Assembly (NCBI GenBank): GCA_002344065.1
Contig: DDTK01000014.1
Span: 310,001-374,000, forward strand
Reading direction: 5' to 3'
DNA: 64,000 nucleotides
DNA from: Flammeovirgaceae bacterium UBA2366
GTDB lineage: Bacteria > Bacteroidota > Bacteroidia > Cytophagales > Cyclobacteriaceae
Shown here: positions 8,537 through 16,898 of the stretch, in pieces
How the letters are laid out: every line of letters begins with the position of its first letter
How positions within the stretch are numbered: the stretch's first letter is position 1
Translations under genes and position numbers: made by a program
The notes under the pieces: model-generated
What the model was told of the DNA's origin: nothing
Seen by the model: only the letters and a program-made list of their open reading frames with translations
The model's database searches: none

Positions 8537-8932
8537 TCACTTTTGTTTAATGATTACCCAATGCCCCGAACGATCACTACCTACCCGCTTGATGAAGCCT
8601 TTATCCTTCAATGCTTTAATGTTTTTATCAATTGCAGTAGTGCTGATTCCTACTGCATCTGACATTGCTTTTTTCGATACTCTGGGGTTCTCCCTAATCA
8701 TGTCAAGCATCTTTAACTGGCTTTCTACCAACCCATCTACCAACCCATCTACCAACTCATCTACCAACTCATCTACCAACCCTTTTCCTGGTCTAAATAA
8801 AGTTACTTGCATGCCACCGTCCATCTCAATCATTTCTGGCTCTGGCAGGCCGGCCTCTATACAGGAATTGATAATTTTAAGTGTACCTCTTTCCCAGCTT
8901 TGCTTGTATTCTATATTTTGGCGTTCGCTCAT
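8537..8932 (-). CDS. Internally deleted AlbA_2/RecG-like ATP-binding regulator (remnant)
   Basis: 131 residues. Residues 1-13 (MSERQNIEYKQSW) are the start of an AlbA_2 (divergent AAA_4) domain. At once they are joined to RGTLKIINSC and GLPEPEMIEMDGGM, which normally lie several hundred residues further on in the RecG-like ATPase-associated family. The C-terminus is a helix-turn-helix (about 75-128). So around 300 residues of the usual protein seem to be missing in frame. A run of four-residue LVDE/LVDG repeats lies at about 51-70. Its ATG overlaps the stop of the preceding hsdR stub as TAATG. It may still make a small DNA-binding protein. Confidence 0.65.
   Translation of the reverse strand: MSERQNIEYKQSWERGTLKIINSCIEAGLPEPEMIEMDGGMQVTLFRPGKGLVDELVDELVDGLVDGLVESQLKMLDMIRENPRVSKKAMSDAVGISTTAIDKNIKALKDKGFIKRVGSDRSGHWVIIKQK
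8725..8784. repeat. 12-base tandem repeat, five units, inside the AlbA/RecG-like remnant
   Basis: Units of CTACCAACYCAT follow each other from 8725; the last one is degenerate. Being a multiple of three it encodes repeated LVDE or LVDG on the minus strand. Similar four-residue runs occur in related RecG-like regulators, so this is probably a natural, length-variable linker before the HTH. Confidence 0.85.
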
Positions 8933-8967
8933 TATGCCTTTCCCAATTTTTCTTCTGTAAACTTCAT
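8932..8967 (-). pseudogene. Shortest remnant of an hsdR 5' end (11 codons)
   Basis: Reads MKFTEEKLGKA and stop. Seven of its first eight to ten residues equal those of hsdR, but it uses different codons (AAG TTT ACA), so it comes from another allele. Its ATG overlaps the stop of the ThsB-like gene as TGATG, and its TAA overlaps the ATG of the next gene as TAATG. This is where hsdR would have started when the operon carried only the TIR-SLOG-TIR cargo. Confidence 0.75.
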
Positions 8968-9671
8968 CAATCCATATTTACGTGGACATCATATGATTCA
9001 GCATCATCTTTAATTTCAATTGCCTTTTCAATGTAGTAATCACTGTTATTGTCGCTCATAAAATCCTCCCACTTTACTGTCTTTATTAATGAAGGCTCAC
9101 TTTTCGTATGTATCTTCGTTCCACTACATTCACGAAATTCCTTCTCAAGTATATTAAACATATTATCTCTTAGTATTTTGAATAATTGGCCTATGTGATG
9201 CGTAATGCTATTACAACTTGGATTTGATGTATAATACCAATTATAATTTCCTGTCTCGTCAGGGAGAACAACTCCTAATACAGCATTCATTTGCTTGGTA
9301 TTTCCACCAGTTGGTACAACTCTAAGCGAATATGAAATTTCCCATGGTATCCATTGTTCATTTTCGCTTTTTGAAGCATCTTTCATACCCTTTGAGATAA
9401 CCACAATAGTTACGCTACACTGCCTGATTCTTTGCTTCAACAATGTTTCAATCGTTTCGTCAGAGAAGTCGTCTAGACTTTCATCGTCTTTCTCTCCTAA
9501 GTTGATATTGTCTCTTCCAATTTTATCTTGAAGCTTATCAACATAATCTCGGACTCTTGTATTTCTCTGAACAAATGTCAGTTTACCATTAACTTCCTCG
9601 TAGAAATAGTCTTGAAGTTTTGCAACCAGTTCATCTTTATACTTATATGAAACAAAAACTTTTCTTGCCAT
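8967..9671 (-). CDS. ThsB-like TIR-domain protein (DUF1863 type)
   Basis: 234 residues. The TIR-like domain starts at once (RKVFVSYKYKDE, 3-13) and includes IRQCSVTIVVISKGM (82-96) and QWIPWEISYSL (106-116). Glu111 in the W-x-x-W-E context is the likely catalytic glutamate of an NAD-consuming TIR. ThsB proteins of Thoeris systems sense phage and make a nucleotide signal from NAD. The tail after about residue 150 is unassigned. It is the third gene of the TIR-SLOG-TIR set, five bases after the SLOG gene. Family call is good; role as signal maker is inference. Confidence 0.75.
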   Translation of the reverse strand: MARKVFVSYKYKDELVAKLQDYFYEEVNGKLTFVQRNTRVRDYVDKLQDKIGRDNINLGEKDDESLDDFSDETIETLLKQRIRQCSVTIVVISKGMKDASKSENEQWIPWEISYSLRVVPTGGNTKQMNAVLGVVLPDETGNYNWYYTSNPSCNSITHHIGQLFKILRDNMFNILEKEFRECSGTKIHTKSEPSLIKTVKWEDFMSDNNSDYYIEKAIEIKDDAESYDVHVNMD

Positions 9672-9676
9672 AAATT

Positions 9677-10273
9677 CTACATTTTATTGAGTAGTAAATC
9701 TTGGAACAAAGACATATAGGCATAATCCTTCTCAAGTCTTTGATTTTTAAAATTGTTCGGAAGCAGCGTATTATATACAATTCTGGTTGCTGCTCCTGTA
9801 CTTGCAATTGGCAGTAATAATGCTTCAGGATGTAATTCTCGAAACATTTTAAATTCATCTTCTATACCGTTCATACCGCCAATGAAGACAGCTGCTGAAA
9901 ATGTATTTTCCGAAAACATTCTCATCCTCATATGTTCAATGCTAGTTGCTACACTTTCCTTTCTTTCAGTAAATTCAATGTTTTCAAATTTATTATTATC
10001 ATCTGGAAATTTATCGCTGAACCACATTGATTGATATAACCTGACATGCTCCTGAATATTCAAGTCTAGTTTGTCCATCACATAATATATAAGAGGTGTA
10101 ATTGATGGGTGACCTCCCCAAATAATTCTATGATGAGGTAAAACCACAGTAGCTAATGCAATAACAGCATCCCTAATAGCAATTATATCTGCCGTCCCAA
10201 TGTACTTTGGGTCTCTATCAGGCAACGGAACACTTGCTGAAAGGAAAATATTTTTCATCTTGATTTTAGCCAT
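9677..10273 (-). CDS. SLOG-family predicted nucleotide-binding protein
   Basis: 198 residues. A Rossmannoid fold of the SMF/DprA-LOG superfamily is suggested by IFLSASVPLP (9-18), WGGHPSITPLI (52-62) and AAVFIGGMNGIEDEF (127-141); the two Gly-Gly turns are the usual nucleotide-binding loops. SLOG domains are thought to bind or process NAD-derived signals, and ThsA of Thoeris has one at its C-terminus. There is no SIR2, membrane or nuclease effector part in this protein. It overlaps the upstream TIR gene by 19 bases, so the two are probably made together. Confidence 0.75.
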   Translation of the reverse strand: MAKIKMKNIFLSASVPLPDRDPKYIGTADIIAIRDAVIALATVVLPHHRIIWGGHPSITPLIYYVMDKLDLNIQEHVRLYQSMWFSDKFPDDNNKFENIEFTERKESVATSIEHMRMRMFSENTFSAAVFIGGMNGIEDEFKMFRELHPEALLLPIASTGAATRIVYNTLLPNNFKNQRLEKDYAYMSLFQDLLLNKM

Positions 10274-11439
10274 GGTTCAAACTCTTGTTTTCTCAGCGTC
10301 TTAATATCCTTTTTAAAATTGTCGTTAAGCCAATCCAAATGCTTCAACCATTTATCGCGTATTCTTAAATCATCATAAATTAGTCTGATAGAAACATCTT
10401 TGTAACCCATTAATTCCTTTTTAACTTCAGCTGACTGACAATTTTTGGATTGCGGTATTCCGATGGTAGGAATATAGATTACTCTTTTCCCATCTGGTAA
10501 GTCTTCCGTTAATATTTTCTCAGGCTGGACGGTTACTGCCCTTCCGCTTTTTGCAGCGATGTTTCTGAACTCCGTTATAAGGTTATCTTGTCTTGCAGCC
10601 AAATTTCGAGCTCTAACAGACTCAACCTCTTGCAATATTTTCTTAATAGACTCGGAACTGAATTTTGGTTTGTCTTTATCTGTCTCAACATAGAGCTTAT
10701 CAATAAAATTATCTTCAATTAGCTGAATTGGATAGCTTAGGTACGATGTTGGGTCAATATCTTTAATCTTGTGATTTGGCCAGACTAATTGCACAATCCC
10801 AATTTGTTTAGCCCCAGCTTCGGCTAATTCTTCTTTGCACCAATGCCTTTCTAAAAAGCCTGGTGTATTAAGCAATACAATCACATCGCAGTCAGTCATT
10901 CTGTGCCACAACTCGTCTTGGAATGGCTCACCCATTCCAATAGAATGAGTATCCAAAAACACATCAAAGTTATGGGATTCTAATGCTTCAAATAGTTGAA
11001 TAGCTATAGAGGTTGATTCACTTCTTCTATAACTAATAAAAATCTTTCTGGTTTCTCGCAGCAACTCGAAGGCCTGTAAAACAATATTGGAGATTCTATC
11101 CAATTCAGTTGCGCTATAGTGTAGACCATTTTGGTTTGAAAGTATGGCCGGAATATCAGTACTAAACGAGCCAAAGAATATTGGCAGTATCATTGTACCA
11201 TCTTTGACAAGTTTCTCTGCAATGCTCAAATCTTTAAAATCACCAGCAACATCTCCAAAGTAAATTCCAAATGCAGGTTGGTTGCCTAGATATTCCGAAC
11301 CAAAATTATTTGCATCAATAATTTTTATCATATCCCCAACTAAGCCCAAATCTTTCAGCTTTCTCTGTATATCATCAGAAATGCTATTTCTCACAGAATC
11401 ATTTTCACCCAAAAAAATTAGTTGGTATCTGTATTTCAT
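10255..11439 (-). CDS. TIR-domain protein with N-terminal TIR-like extension and C-terminal helical domain
   Basis: 394 residues. A full TIR domain lies at about 131-235: RKIFISYRRSEST (131-143), VFLDTHSIGMGEPFQDELW (160-178), DCDVIVLL (183-190) and HWCKEELAEA (199-208), where Glu204 fits the catalytic glutamate. Residues 1-128 (LILPIFFGS-like strand, then IPAIL and NGLHYS) look like a diverged TIR-related or sensor domain without the glutamate motif. The last 150 residues are mixed and unrecognised. It overlaps hsdS by four bases (ATGA). Likely NAD-cleaving sensor or effector of the defence cargo. Confidence 0.8.
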   Translation of the reverse strand: MKYRYQLIFLGENDSVRNSISDDIQRKLKDLGLVGDMIKIIDANNFGSEYLGNQPAFGIYFGDVAGDFKDLSIAEKLVKDGTMILPIFFGSFSTDIPAILSNQNGLHYSATELDRISNIVLQAFELLRETRKIFISYRRSESTSIAIQLFEALESHNFDVFLDTHSIGMGEPFQDELWHRMTDCDVIVLLNTPGFLERHWCKEELAEAGAKQIGIVQLVWPNHKIKDIDPTSYLSYPIQLIEDNFIDKLYVETDKDKPKFSSESIKKILQEVESVRARNLAARQDNLITEFRNIAAKSGRAVTVQPEKILTEDLPDGKRVIYIPTIGIPQSKNCQSAEVKKELMGYKDVSIRLIYDDLRIRDKWLKHLDWLNDNFKKDIKTLRKQEFEPWLKSR

Positions 11440-12680
11440 ACTCTTAAATTCTCTACAGTTGCCAACTTAGACAGAAGCAATTCCTTCAGTTCTGTTAGCT
11501 TTTGGTTTCCTTTTATTTTCCGAAGAATGGTTTCGATAATCGGCTTCCCGATTCTATTGAATTTTTGTATTAGGTCGCTTGTAGGATAGAGCATTTGAAT
11601 TTCTTGAATTTGACTATAACTAATATTTGCTTGTGCACTATCTCCACCAACACTTTTGATTTCATTTTGTACAAAATCATGTAAAAGGTTGAAATATAGG
11701 AAAGCTGCCCTCTCAATTGGCTTCCTACCTAAATCAAACATTCCAACTCGTTGATTTACTAAAATTGTATCATTAAGCTCAGGAACTAATCCAATTTTAC
11801 CAATTGTTGCTCCTGTCATTGCTATGACTATATCACCTTCTTGAACTATATAGTTTTTTGCCTTTTCCACTTTATCATTACTCACAAAATCTAGCGAATA
11901 GGCATCAATTGTGTTATTGTTGATACTTCCGATTTTAATAACAGGAATACCCGAACTTTGCCACCACTCACTTTTAAATGCAAAACCTGACTTAACTTTA
12001 GAATATTTTCCAATTGAGGCAATCTGAAAATCCTTCGGAATCTCTTTACCCAATTCCTCATTCCAAATCATTTCACCACCATTACTTTTATAGGGTTTGC
12101 CGCTTTCATCCGGAAATTCAAACTCCACAAACCACTGCTTATAAATTACCTGAGCTGTTTCTTCCAGTTTTTGTATCAGTTGTTGGTTTAGGGCTATGCG
12201 GTTTTGGATGGTGTTGTATTCTTTTACGATTTCTCGCTGTTTGTCAATGTGGGGAACGGGTAACATCACGTTGCACATTTCTTCCCAATCAAAAATTTCT
12301 CTGGCGCTTCCATGGCTTTTGAATCTTGCATATCGATCAAACTCAGGCCTACGAAACCACATCATTAAATATTCAGGATCAAGTTCTCTATGATCTTTTA
12401 CCTCAAAAGGAATATAAGCCTGAGAAATTAATGCTTTGTCAAAATCATTAAACAGGGCAATGGTAATTTTATCGCCATTTCGAGATGTTACAGGGCCATA
12501 AGCAAACTGATTTCTTTCAATGATTCTATATGTTGACATATCCGTTCCAATAGTGTTAGCAATAGAAGGAATAAATTTCTTCTGAATGCTTAAACCTACT
12601 AAAGGCAAATCACCCAAATCATTATTTCGTCCAACTACTGGCTGAATGTATTTGCCTAATGGCTTATAATTTGATTTCAT
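11436..12680 (-). CDS. hsdS: Type I restriction-modification specificity subunit
   Basis: 414 residues with the usual two target-recognition domains, about 1-165 and 200-370, each followed by a conserved helix (REIVKEYNTIQNRIALNQQ and a C-terminal counterpart, KGNQKLTELKELLLSKL). It decides which split DNA sequence HsdM methylates and HsdR cuts. The start overlaps hsdM by 17 bases. The two halves are unlike each other, as expected when each reads a different half-site. Confidence 0.95.
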   Translation of the reverse strand: MKSNYKPLGKYIQPVVGRNNDLGDLPLVGLSIQKKFIPSIANTIGTDMSTYRIIERNQFAYGPVTSRNGDKITIALFNDFDKALISQAYIPFEVKDHRELDPEYLMMWFRRPEFDRYARFKSHGSAREIFDWEEMCNVMLPVPHIDKQREIVKEYNTIQNRIALNQQLIQKLEETAQVIYKQWFVEFEFPDESGKPYKSNGGEMIWNEELGKEIPKDFQIASIGKYSKVKSGFAFKSEWWQSSGIPVIKIGSINNNTIDAYSLDFVSNDKVEKAKNYIVQEGDIVIAMTGATIGKIGLVPELNDTILVNQRVGMFDLGRKPIERAAFLYFNLLHDFVQNEIKSVGGDSAQANISYSQIQEIQMLYPTSDLIQKFNRIGKPIIETILRKIKGNQKLTELKELLLSKLATVENLRV

Positions 12681-14295
12681 AACCCAATTCTTTAAACACG
12701 GTTAGTAAATCATTCTTGCTTTGGGCCTCTGCTTTCAGTAGGTCGGCAAATTCGCCTTGCAGGGTTTGCATTTTCTCGTCAAAGTCAATGTTCTCATCAC
12801 GGTTTACAAACTCAATGTATTTGCTCGGCACCAGCGAAAAATCTTTTTTGGCCACTTCATCAAATGAAGCAGCGTAACAGAACTCAGGAATATTTTGGTA
12901 GTCTGAGCCTGTCGAAGACTGCCATTGGTGGTAAGTGGTTACCACTTTTTGAATATCATCCTCAGAAAACTGGGTGTATTTCTTTTCAAATGGTTCGCCC
13001 ATTTGGCGCAAGTCCATAAACAAGATTTCCTTTTCTCTGTCACGGTAATTGCGTGTTTCGTCACCTACTCTCTTGCTTTGCGCTTTTTTGTTTTTGTTTA
13101 CAATCCAAAGCGTAACGCTGATGTCGGTGGTATAAAACAAATTTCGTGGTAGTACCAAAATGGCTTCCACCAAGTTATTTTCAATCAGCTTTCTGCGTAT
13201 TTTATATTCTTCACCACCGCCACTCAATGCACCATTAGCCAATATAAAACCGGCTACTCCGTTATCGCTGAGTTTGCTCACCATATTCAAAATCCAACCG
13301 TAGTTGGCATTGCTTTTGGGCGGCACATCGTAACCTCTCCAGCGTGGGTCGTCTATCAATTCGTTTTCAGCGCGCCAGTCCTTTTGGTTAAAAGGCGGGT
13401 TGGCCATAATGTAATCGGCCTTGAGGTCTTTGTGCTGGTCATCTAAAAATGTGTCGGCTGCTTTTTCGCCCAGGTTTCCGCTAATACCTCTTATGGCAAG
13501 ATTCATCTTGGCCAGTTTGTAGGTGGTGTTGGTGTACTCCTGTCCGTAAATGGAAATTTCCTTTTTATTGCCGTGGTGGGCTTCAATAAACTTAATACTC
13601 TGCACAAACATACCGCCAGAGCCACACGCGGGATCATAGATAATGCCCTTGTAGGGTTCAATCATTTCGGCAATCAGGTTTACAATGCTTTTGGGTGTGT
13701 AAAATTCTCCTTTGCCTTTTCCCTCTGCCAATGCAAATTTTGAAAGGAAGTATTCATACACTTTGCCTACCACATCTTGCTTGGGGTCTTTGGTGGTTTC
13801 AATGTCATTGATGGTATCGAGCAAGGATGCCAGCTTGGTTACGTCTAAACCCAAACGAGAGAAGTAGTTGTCGGGCAATGCACCCCGCAATGCCTTATTA
13901 TCTTTTTCAATGGTGTGCAAGGCCGTGTCAATGAGCAGCGCAATGTCGTTTTGTTTTGATTTTTTGATAAGGTAGCTCCAGCGTGAATGTTCTTCGAGGA
14001 AGAACACGTTGTTCATGTTGTAGAACTCCGGCTTTTCTATGTATTTCTCTTTGCCCTCGGCAATCAATTTGGCCCGGTGCTGTTCAAACTTGTCGCTGGC
14101 AAATTTTAAAAAGATGAGTCCCAACACTACGTGTTTATATTCAGCAGGCTCAACGCTGCCTCTCAATTTATTCGCTGCATCCCACAGGGTTACTTCAATG
14201 GGTTTTTCTTTTACTTCCTTTTTAATTTTAGTTCGTACAGCTTTATTTGCTTTATCCTGAGTTTGTCCTGTGGGTTCTTTCTTTTGTTTCGCCAT
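12664..14295 (-). CDS. hsdM: Type I restriction-modification DNA adenine methyltransferase subunit
   Basis: 543 residues. It has an N-terminal HsdM helical domain (about 35-170), motif I DPACGSGGMF (221-230) and the N6-adenine catalytic motif NPPF (299-302). The first 30 residues are Lys-rich and probably disordered. Near residue 460 the protein carries SSTGSDY, encoded by a copy of a dispersed palindromic repeat at 12900-12920, in frame. It is the first gene of the defence operon. Confidence 0.95.
   Translation of the reverse strand: MAKQKKEPTGQTQDKANKAVRTKIKKEVKEKPIEVTLWDAANKLRGSVEPAEYKHVVLGLIFLKFASDKFEQHRAKLIAEGKEKYIEKPEFYNMNNVFFLEEHSRWSYLIKKSKQNDIALLIDTALHTIEKDNKALRGALPDNYFSRLGLDVTKLASLLDTINDIETTKDPKQDVVGKVYEYFLSKFALAEGKGKGEFYTPKSIVNLIAEMIEPYKGIIYDPACGSGGMFVQSIKFIEAHHGNKKEISIYGQEYTNTTYKLAKMNLAIRGISGNLGEKAADTFLDDQHKDLKADYIMANPPFNQKDWRAENELIDDPRWRGYDVPPKSNANYGWILNMVSKLSDNGVAGFILANGALSGGGEEYKIRRKLIENNLVEAILVLPRNLFYTTDISVTLWIVNKNKKAQSKRVGDETRNYRDREKEILFMDLRQMGEPFEKKYTQFSEDDIQKVVTTYHQWQSSTGSDYQNIPEFCYAASFDEVAKKDFSLVPSKYIEFVNRDENIDFDEKMQTLQGEFADLLKAEAQSKNDLLTVFKELGYEIKL
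12900..12920. repeat. Dispersed palindromic repeat inside hsdM
   Basis: Arms AGTCT and AGACT flank the core GAGCCTGTCGA. The same eleven-base core with different arms (GTCACCCT/AGGGTGAC) occurs at 16899-16925. It is read in frame as SSTGS in HsdM. Such a constant core with varying, compensating arms is typical of a mobile REP-like sequence. Confidence 0.8.
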
Positions 14296-14524
14296 TTTAG
14301 AATGTCAATAGTTTATAAACACTTTATGCCCATCTGTTTGGCATACAGGTCTGCTAAGTTAAGTTTTATGCCGCATAGTCGATATAATCTCATGAGTAAA
14401 ATGCTGCTTTCTATACACCCCCTTCCGTTTGTGGCGCATACCCACCCCCTTTCCCATAATTCCATAACCCAAACCCGAAATTGTGTAAAACCAAAAAGTT
14501 GGTTTACCTGTATTATTGTAGTAT
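14296..14524. other. Non-coding upstream region of hsdM
   Basis: Between hsdM and the palindromic element at 14525. It must hold the promoter of the defence operon on the minus strand, but I could not find a convincing TAnnTTTG element with a matching upstream TTTG. No ORF of note. Confidence 0.4.
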
Positions 14525-14660
14525 CTGATTGATGTTACGCATTTCGTGATGCCTTAGTGCCTTTGAGTCTTTGTGGCGAGAAAAAATCTATGAGATTAGG
14601 CCACGAAGACACCAAGTCACTAAGATTTCAAAAAGAAAAAGGCCATGTGCGTAACATCAG
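14525..14660. repeat. MITE-like palindromic element between hsdM and copA
   Basis: The outer arms TGATGTTACGCA (14530-14541) and TGCGTAACATCA (14648-14659) are perfect reverse complements over 12 bases. Inner arms at about 14553-14577 and 14599-14623 (CTTAGTG...GTGGC type) agree at 21 of 25 positions. The inner sequence belongs to the same family as the element at 53871-53941. No clear target-site duplication was seen. It separates the defence region from the chromosome-like right part. Confidence 0.8.
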
Positions 14661-14682
14661 TTAGTATGTAATAGCAAGCATT

Positions 14683-16890
14683 ATGGCTACTGTAAAGCAA
14701 TCCTTCCCCGTACTGGAAATGACGTGTGCCGCCTGCGCGGTAAGCGTGGAATCCATGTTGAAAAACACCAAAGGCGTAACCAATGCCTCGGTAAACTTTG
14801 CCAACCAAACGGCCCTGGTGGAGTTTGATCCGGCCACGGCCACGTTGGCCAATTTGCAACAAGCCGTGCGCGCCATCGGCTACGACCTGGTGGTGGATGC
14901 GGATGACCCGCAAGCCGTAAAAGAAGAAGCGCAACACAAGCATTACCAGGAAATCAAAACACGCACCATCGGGTCGGCCATATTAACCGTGCCGGTGGTG
15001 GTCATCGGCATGTTCTTTATGGACTGGCAACCGGGCACGTATATTTCCATGCTCCTGTCGGCACCGGTGGTGTTTTACTTCGGGCGCTCGTTTTTTATCA
15101 ACGCCTTCAAGCAGGCGCGCTTCGGCAAAGCCAACATGGATACGCTCGTGGCGCTCTCCACCGGCATTGCCTTTTTGTTCAGCCTGTTCAATACGTTCTT
15201 TCCCGAGTTCTGGCACAGCCGCGGCATCCATGCGCACGTGTACTATGAAGCTGCGGCTGTCATCGTCACGTTCATTTCGCTGGGCAAGCTGCTGGAAGAA
15301 CGGGCGAAGTCGAGCACGTCATCGGCCATCAAAAAATTAATGGGCCTGCAACCGAAAACCGTACGCGCCAACGTGGATGGCGTGGAAATGGAGTTGCCGA
15401 TTGCAGCCGTGAAGGTGGGCTACACCATACTGGTACGGCCCGGTGAAAAAATTCCGGTGGATGGCGTGGTCACAGCCGGATCATCGTATGTGGATGAAAG
15501 CATGATCAGCGGGGAGCCGGTGCCCGTAGAAAAAGGAACCGGTGAAAAGGTGTTTGCCGGAACGATTAACCAAAAAGGCAGCTTTGAATTTGAAGCACAA
15601 AAAGTCGGTGCGGATACGGTGCTGGCACACATCATCAAGATGGTACAGGAAGCACAGGGCAGCAAGGCGCCCGTGCAAAAGCTGGTGGATAAGATTGCCG
15701 GAATTTTTGTGCCCATCGTCATCGGCATTTCCATCCTCACGTTTATCACCTGGATGCTCATCGGTGGCGACAATGCCTTCACCCATGCCTTACTCACTTC
15801 GATAACGGTATTGGTGATTGCGTGTCCGTGTGCGTTGGGGCTAGCCACACCCACAGCCATCATGGTGGGCGTGGGCAAAGGCGCAGAGAATAATATTCTC
15901 ATTAAAGATGCAGAAAGCCTGGAGCTGGCGCACCAGGTAAACGCCATCATCCTCGACAAAACCGGAACGATTACGGAAGGCAAACCGGTGGTAACCGACT
16001 TGCACTGGGAAACGGAAGCAGCAGAAGCGAAAAAAATTCTGCTTGGACTTGAAGCGCAGTCGGAACACCCGTTGGCCGAAGCCGTGGTGAAAAAACTAAA
16101 CGAAGAAAATATAAGCGCAACCAAACCCGATGCGTTTGAAAGCATTACCGCGCGTGGCGTGAAAGCACAGGTGCAGAATGAAACGTATTTTGTAGGCAAC
16201 CGTAAGTTGGTGGATGAACAAGACGTAACGGTTTCATCCGCACTAACCGAGTTGGCAAAACGTTGGCAGGAAGAAGCGAAAACGGTTATCTACTTTTCAG
16301 ATTCGAAGCACGTACTGGCGCTCATTGCCTTAGCCGATAAGATCAAGCCTTCATCCAAAGCGGCTGTTGAAGCCTTGCACCAAAAACACATTGACGTGTA
16401 CATGCTCACAGGCGATAACGAACAAACCGCACAGGCTGTAGCCAAACAAGTGGGCATCACGCACTACAAGGCCGACATGCTTCCATCCGGCAAAGCTGAT
16501 TTTATAAAACAACTGCAAAGCGAAGGCAAGGTGGTGGCCATGGTGGGCGATGGCATTAACGATGCGCACGCCCTGGCACAGGCCGATGTGAGCATCGCCA
16601 TGGGCAAAGGCACCGACATTGCCATGGATGTGGCGAAGATGACGTTGATCACTTCTGATCTGCAAGCGATACCCAAAGCGCTGAACCTTTCTTCCAAAAC
16701 GGTGAAAGGCATTCGCCAGAATTTGTTCTGGGCGTTTATCTACAACGTCATCGGTATTCCGGTGGCAGCCGGTGTGCTCTACCCTTTCAACGGCTTCTTA
16801 CTCGACCCGATGATTGCCGGTGCAGCCATGGCGCTGAGTTCGGTGAGTGTGGTGAGTAATAGTTTGCGGTTGAAGTTTAAAAAAATATGA
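14683..16890 (+). CDS. copA: Copper-translocating P-type ATPase
   Basis: 735 residues. One N-terminal HMA domain with the metal site MTCAAC (Cys15, Cys18), then membrane helices. The Cu(I)-type CPC motif is at 381-383, the phosphorylated Asp425 in DKTGT and GDGIND around Asp623. It exports Cu(I) (or Ag(I)) from the cytoplasm at the cost of ATP. The sequence is visibly GC-richer than the defence operon to its left. The copper efflux locus starts about 10 kb downstream, so this gene is not in the same operon. Confidence 0.92.
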   Translation: MATVKQSFPVLEMTCAACAVSVESMLKNTKGVTNASVNFANQTALVEFDPATATLANLQQAVRAIGYDLVVDADDPQAVKEEAQHKHYQEIKTRTIGSAILTVPVVVIGMFFMDWQPGTYISMLLSAPVVFYFGRSFFINAFKQARFGKANMDTLVALSTGIAFLFSLFNTFFPEFWHSRGIHAHVYYEAAAVIVTFISLGKLLEERAKSSTSSAIKKLMGLQPKTVRANVDGVEMELPIAAVKVGYTILVRPGEKIPVDGVVTAGSSYVDESMISGEPVPVEKGTGEKVFAGTINQKGSFEFEAQKVGADTVLAHIIKMVQEAQGSKAPVQKLVDKIAGIFVPIVIGISILTFITWMLIGGDNAFTHALLTSITVLVIACPCALGLATPTAIMVGVGKGAENNILIKDAESLELAHQVNAIILDKTGTITEGKPVVTDLHWETEAAEAKKILLGLEAQSEHPLAEAVVKKLNEENISATKPDAFESITARGVKAQVQNETYFVGNRKLVDEQDVTVSSALTELAKRWQEEAKTVIYFSDSKHVLALIALADKIKPSSKAAVEALHQKHIDVYMLTGDNEQTAQAVAKQVGITHYKADMLPSGKADFIKQLQSEGKVVAMVGDGINDAHALAQADVSIAMGKGTDIAMDVAKMTLITSDLQAIPKALNLSSKTVKGIRQNLFWAFIYNVIGIPVAAGVLYPFNGFLLDPMIAGAAMALSSVSVVSNSLRLKFKKI

Positions 16891-16898
16891 TCTTGACT

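Noticed and set aside
8725..8784. Regular 12-base repeats that might suggest a CRISPR array
   Set aside because: No spacers between units, and the repeat is coding (LVDE/LVDG) within a gene.
8463..8960. Plus-strand open frame over the AlbA/RecG-like remnant
   Set aside because: Low-complexity TNPSTNSS run comes from the tandem repeat read backwards; no domain, and it runs through the hsdR stubs.
1..14295. Prophage origin of the left region
   Set aside because: No capsid, tail, terminase or integrase gene; content is restriction and abortive-infection genes.
14525..14660. Insertion sequence at the hsdM/copA border
   Set aside because: No transposase frame and no target-site duplication; kept only as a palindromic repeat.
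15420..16199. Long open frame on the minus strand under copA
   Set aside because: Lies wholly opposite a clear copA with all motifs; composition shadow of a GC-rich gene.
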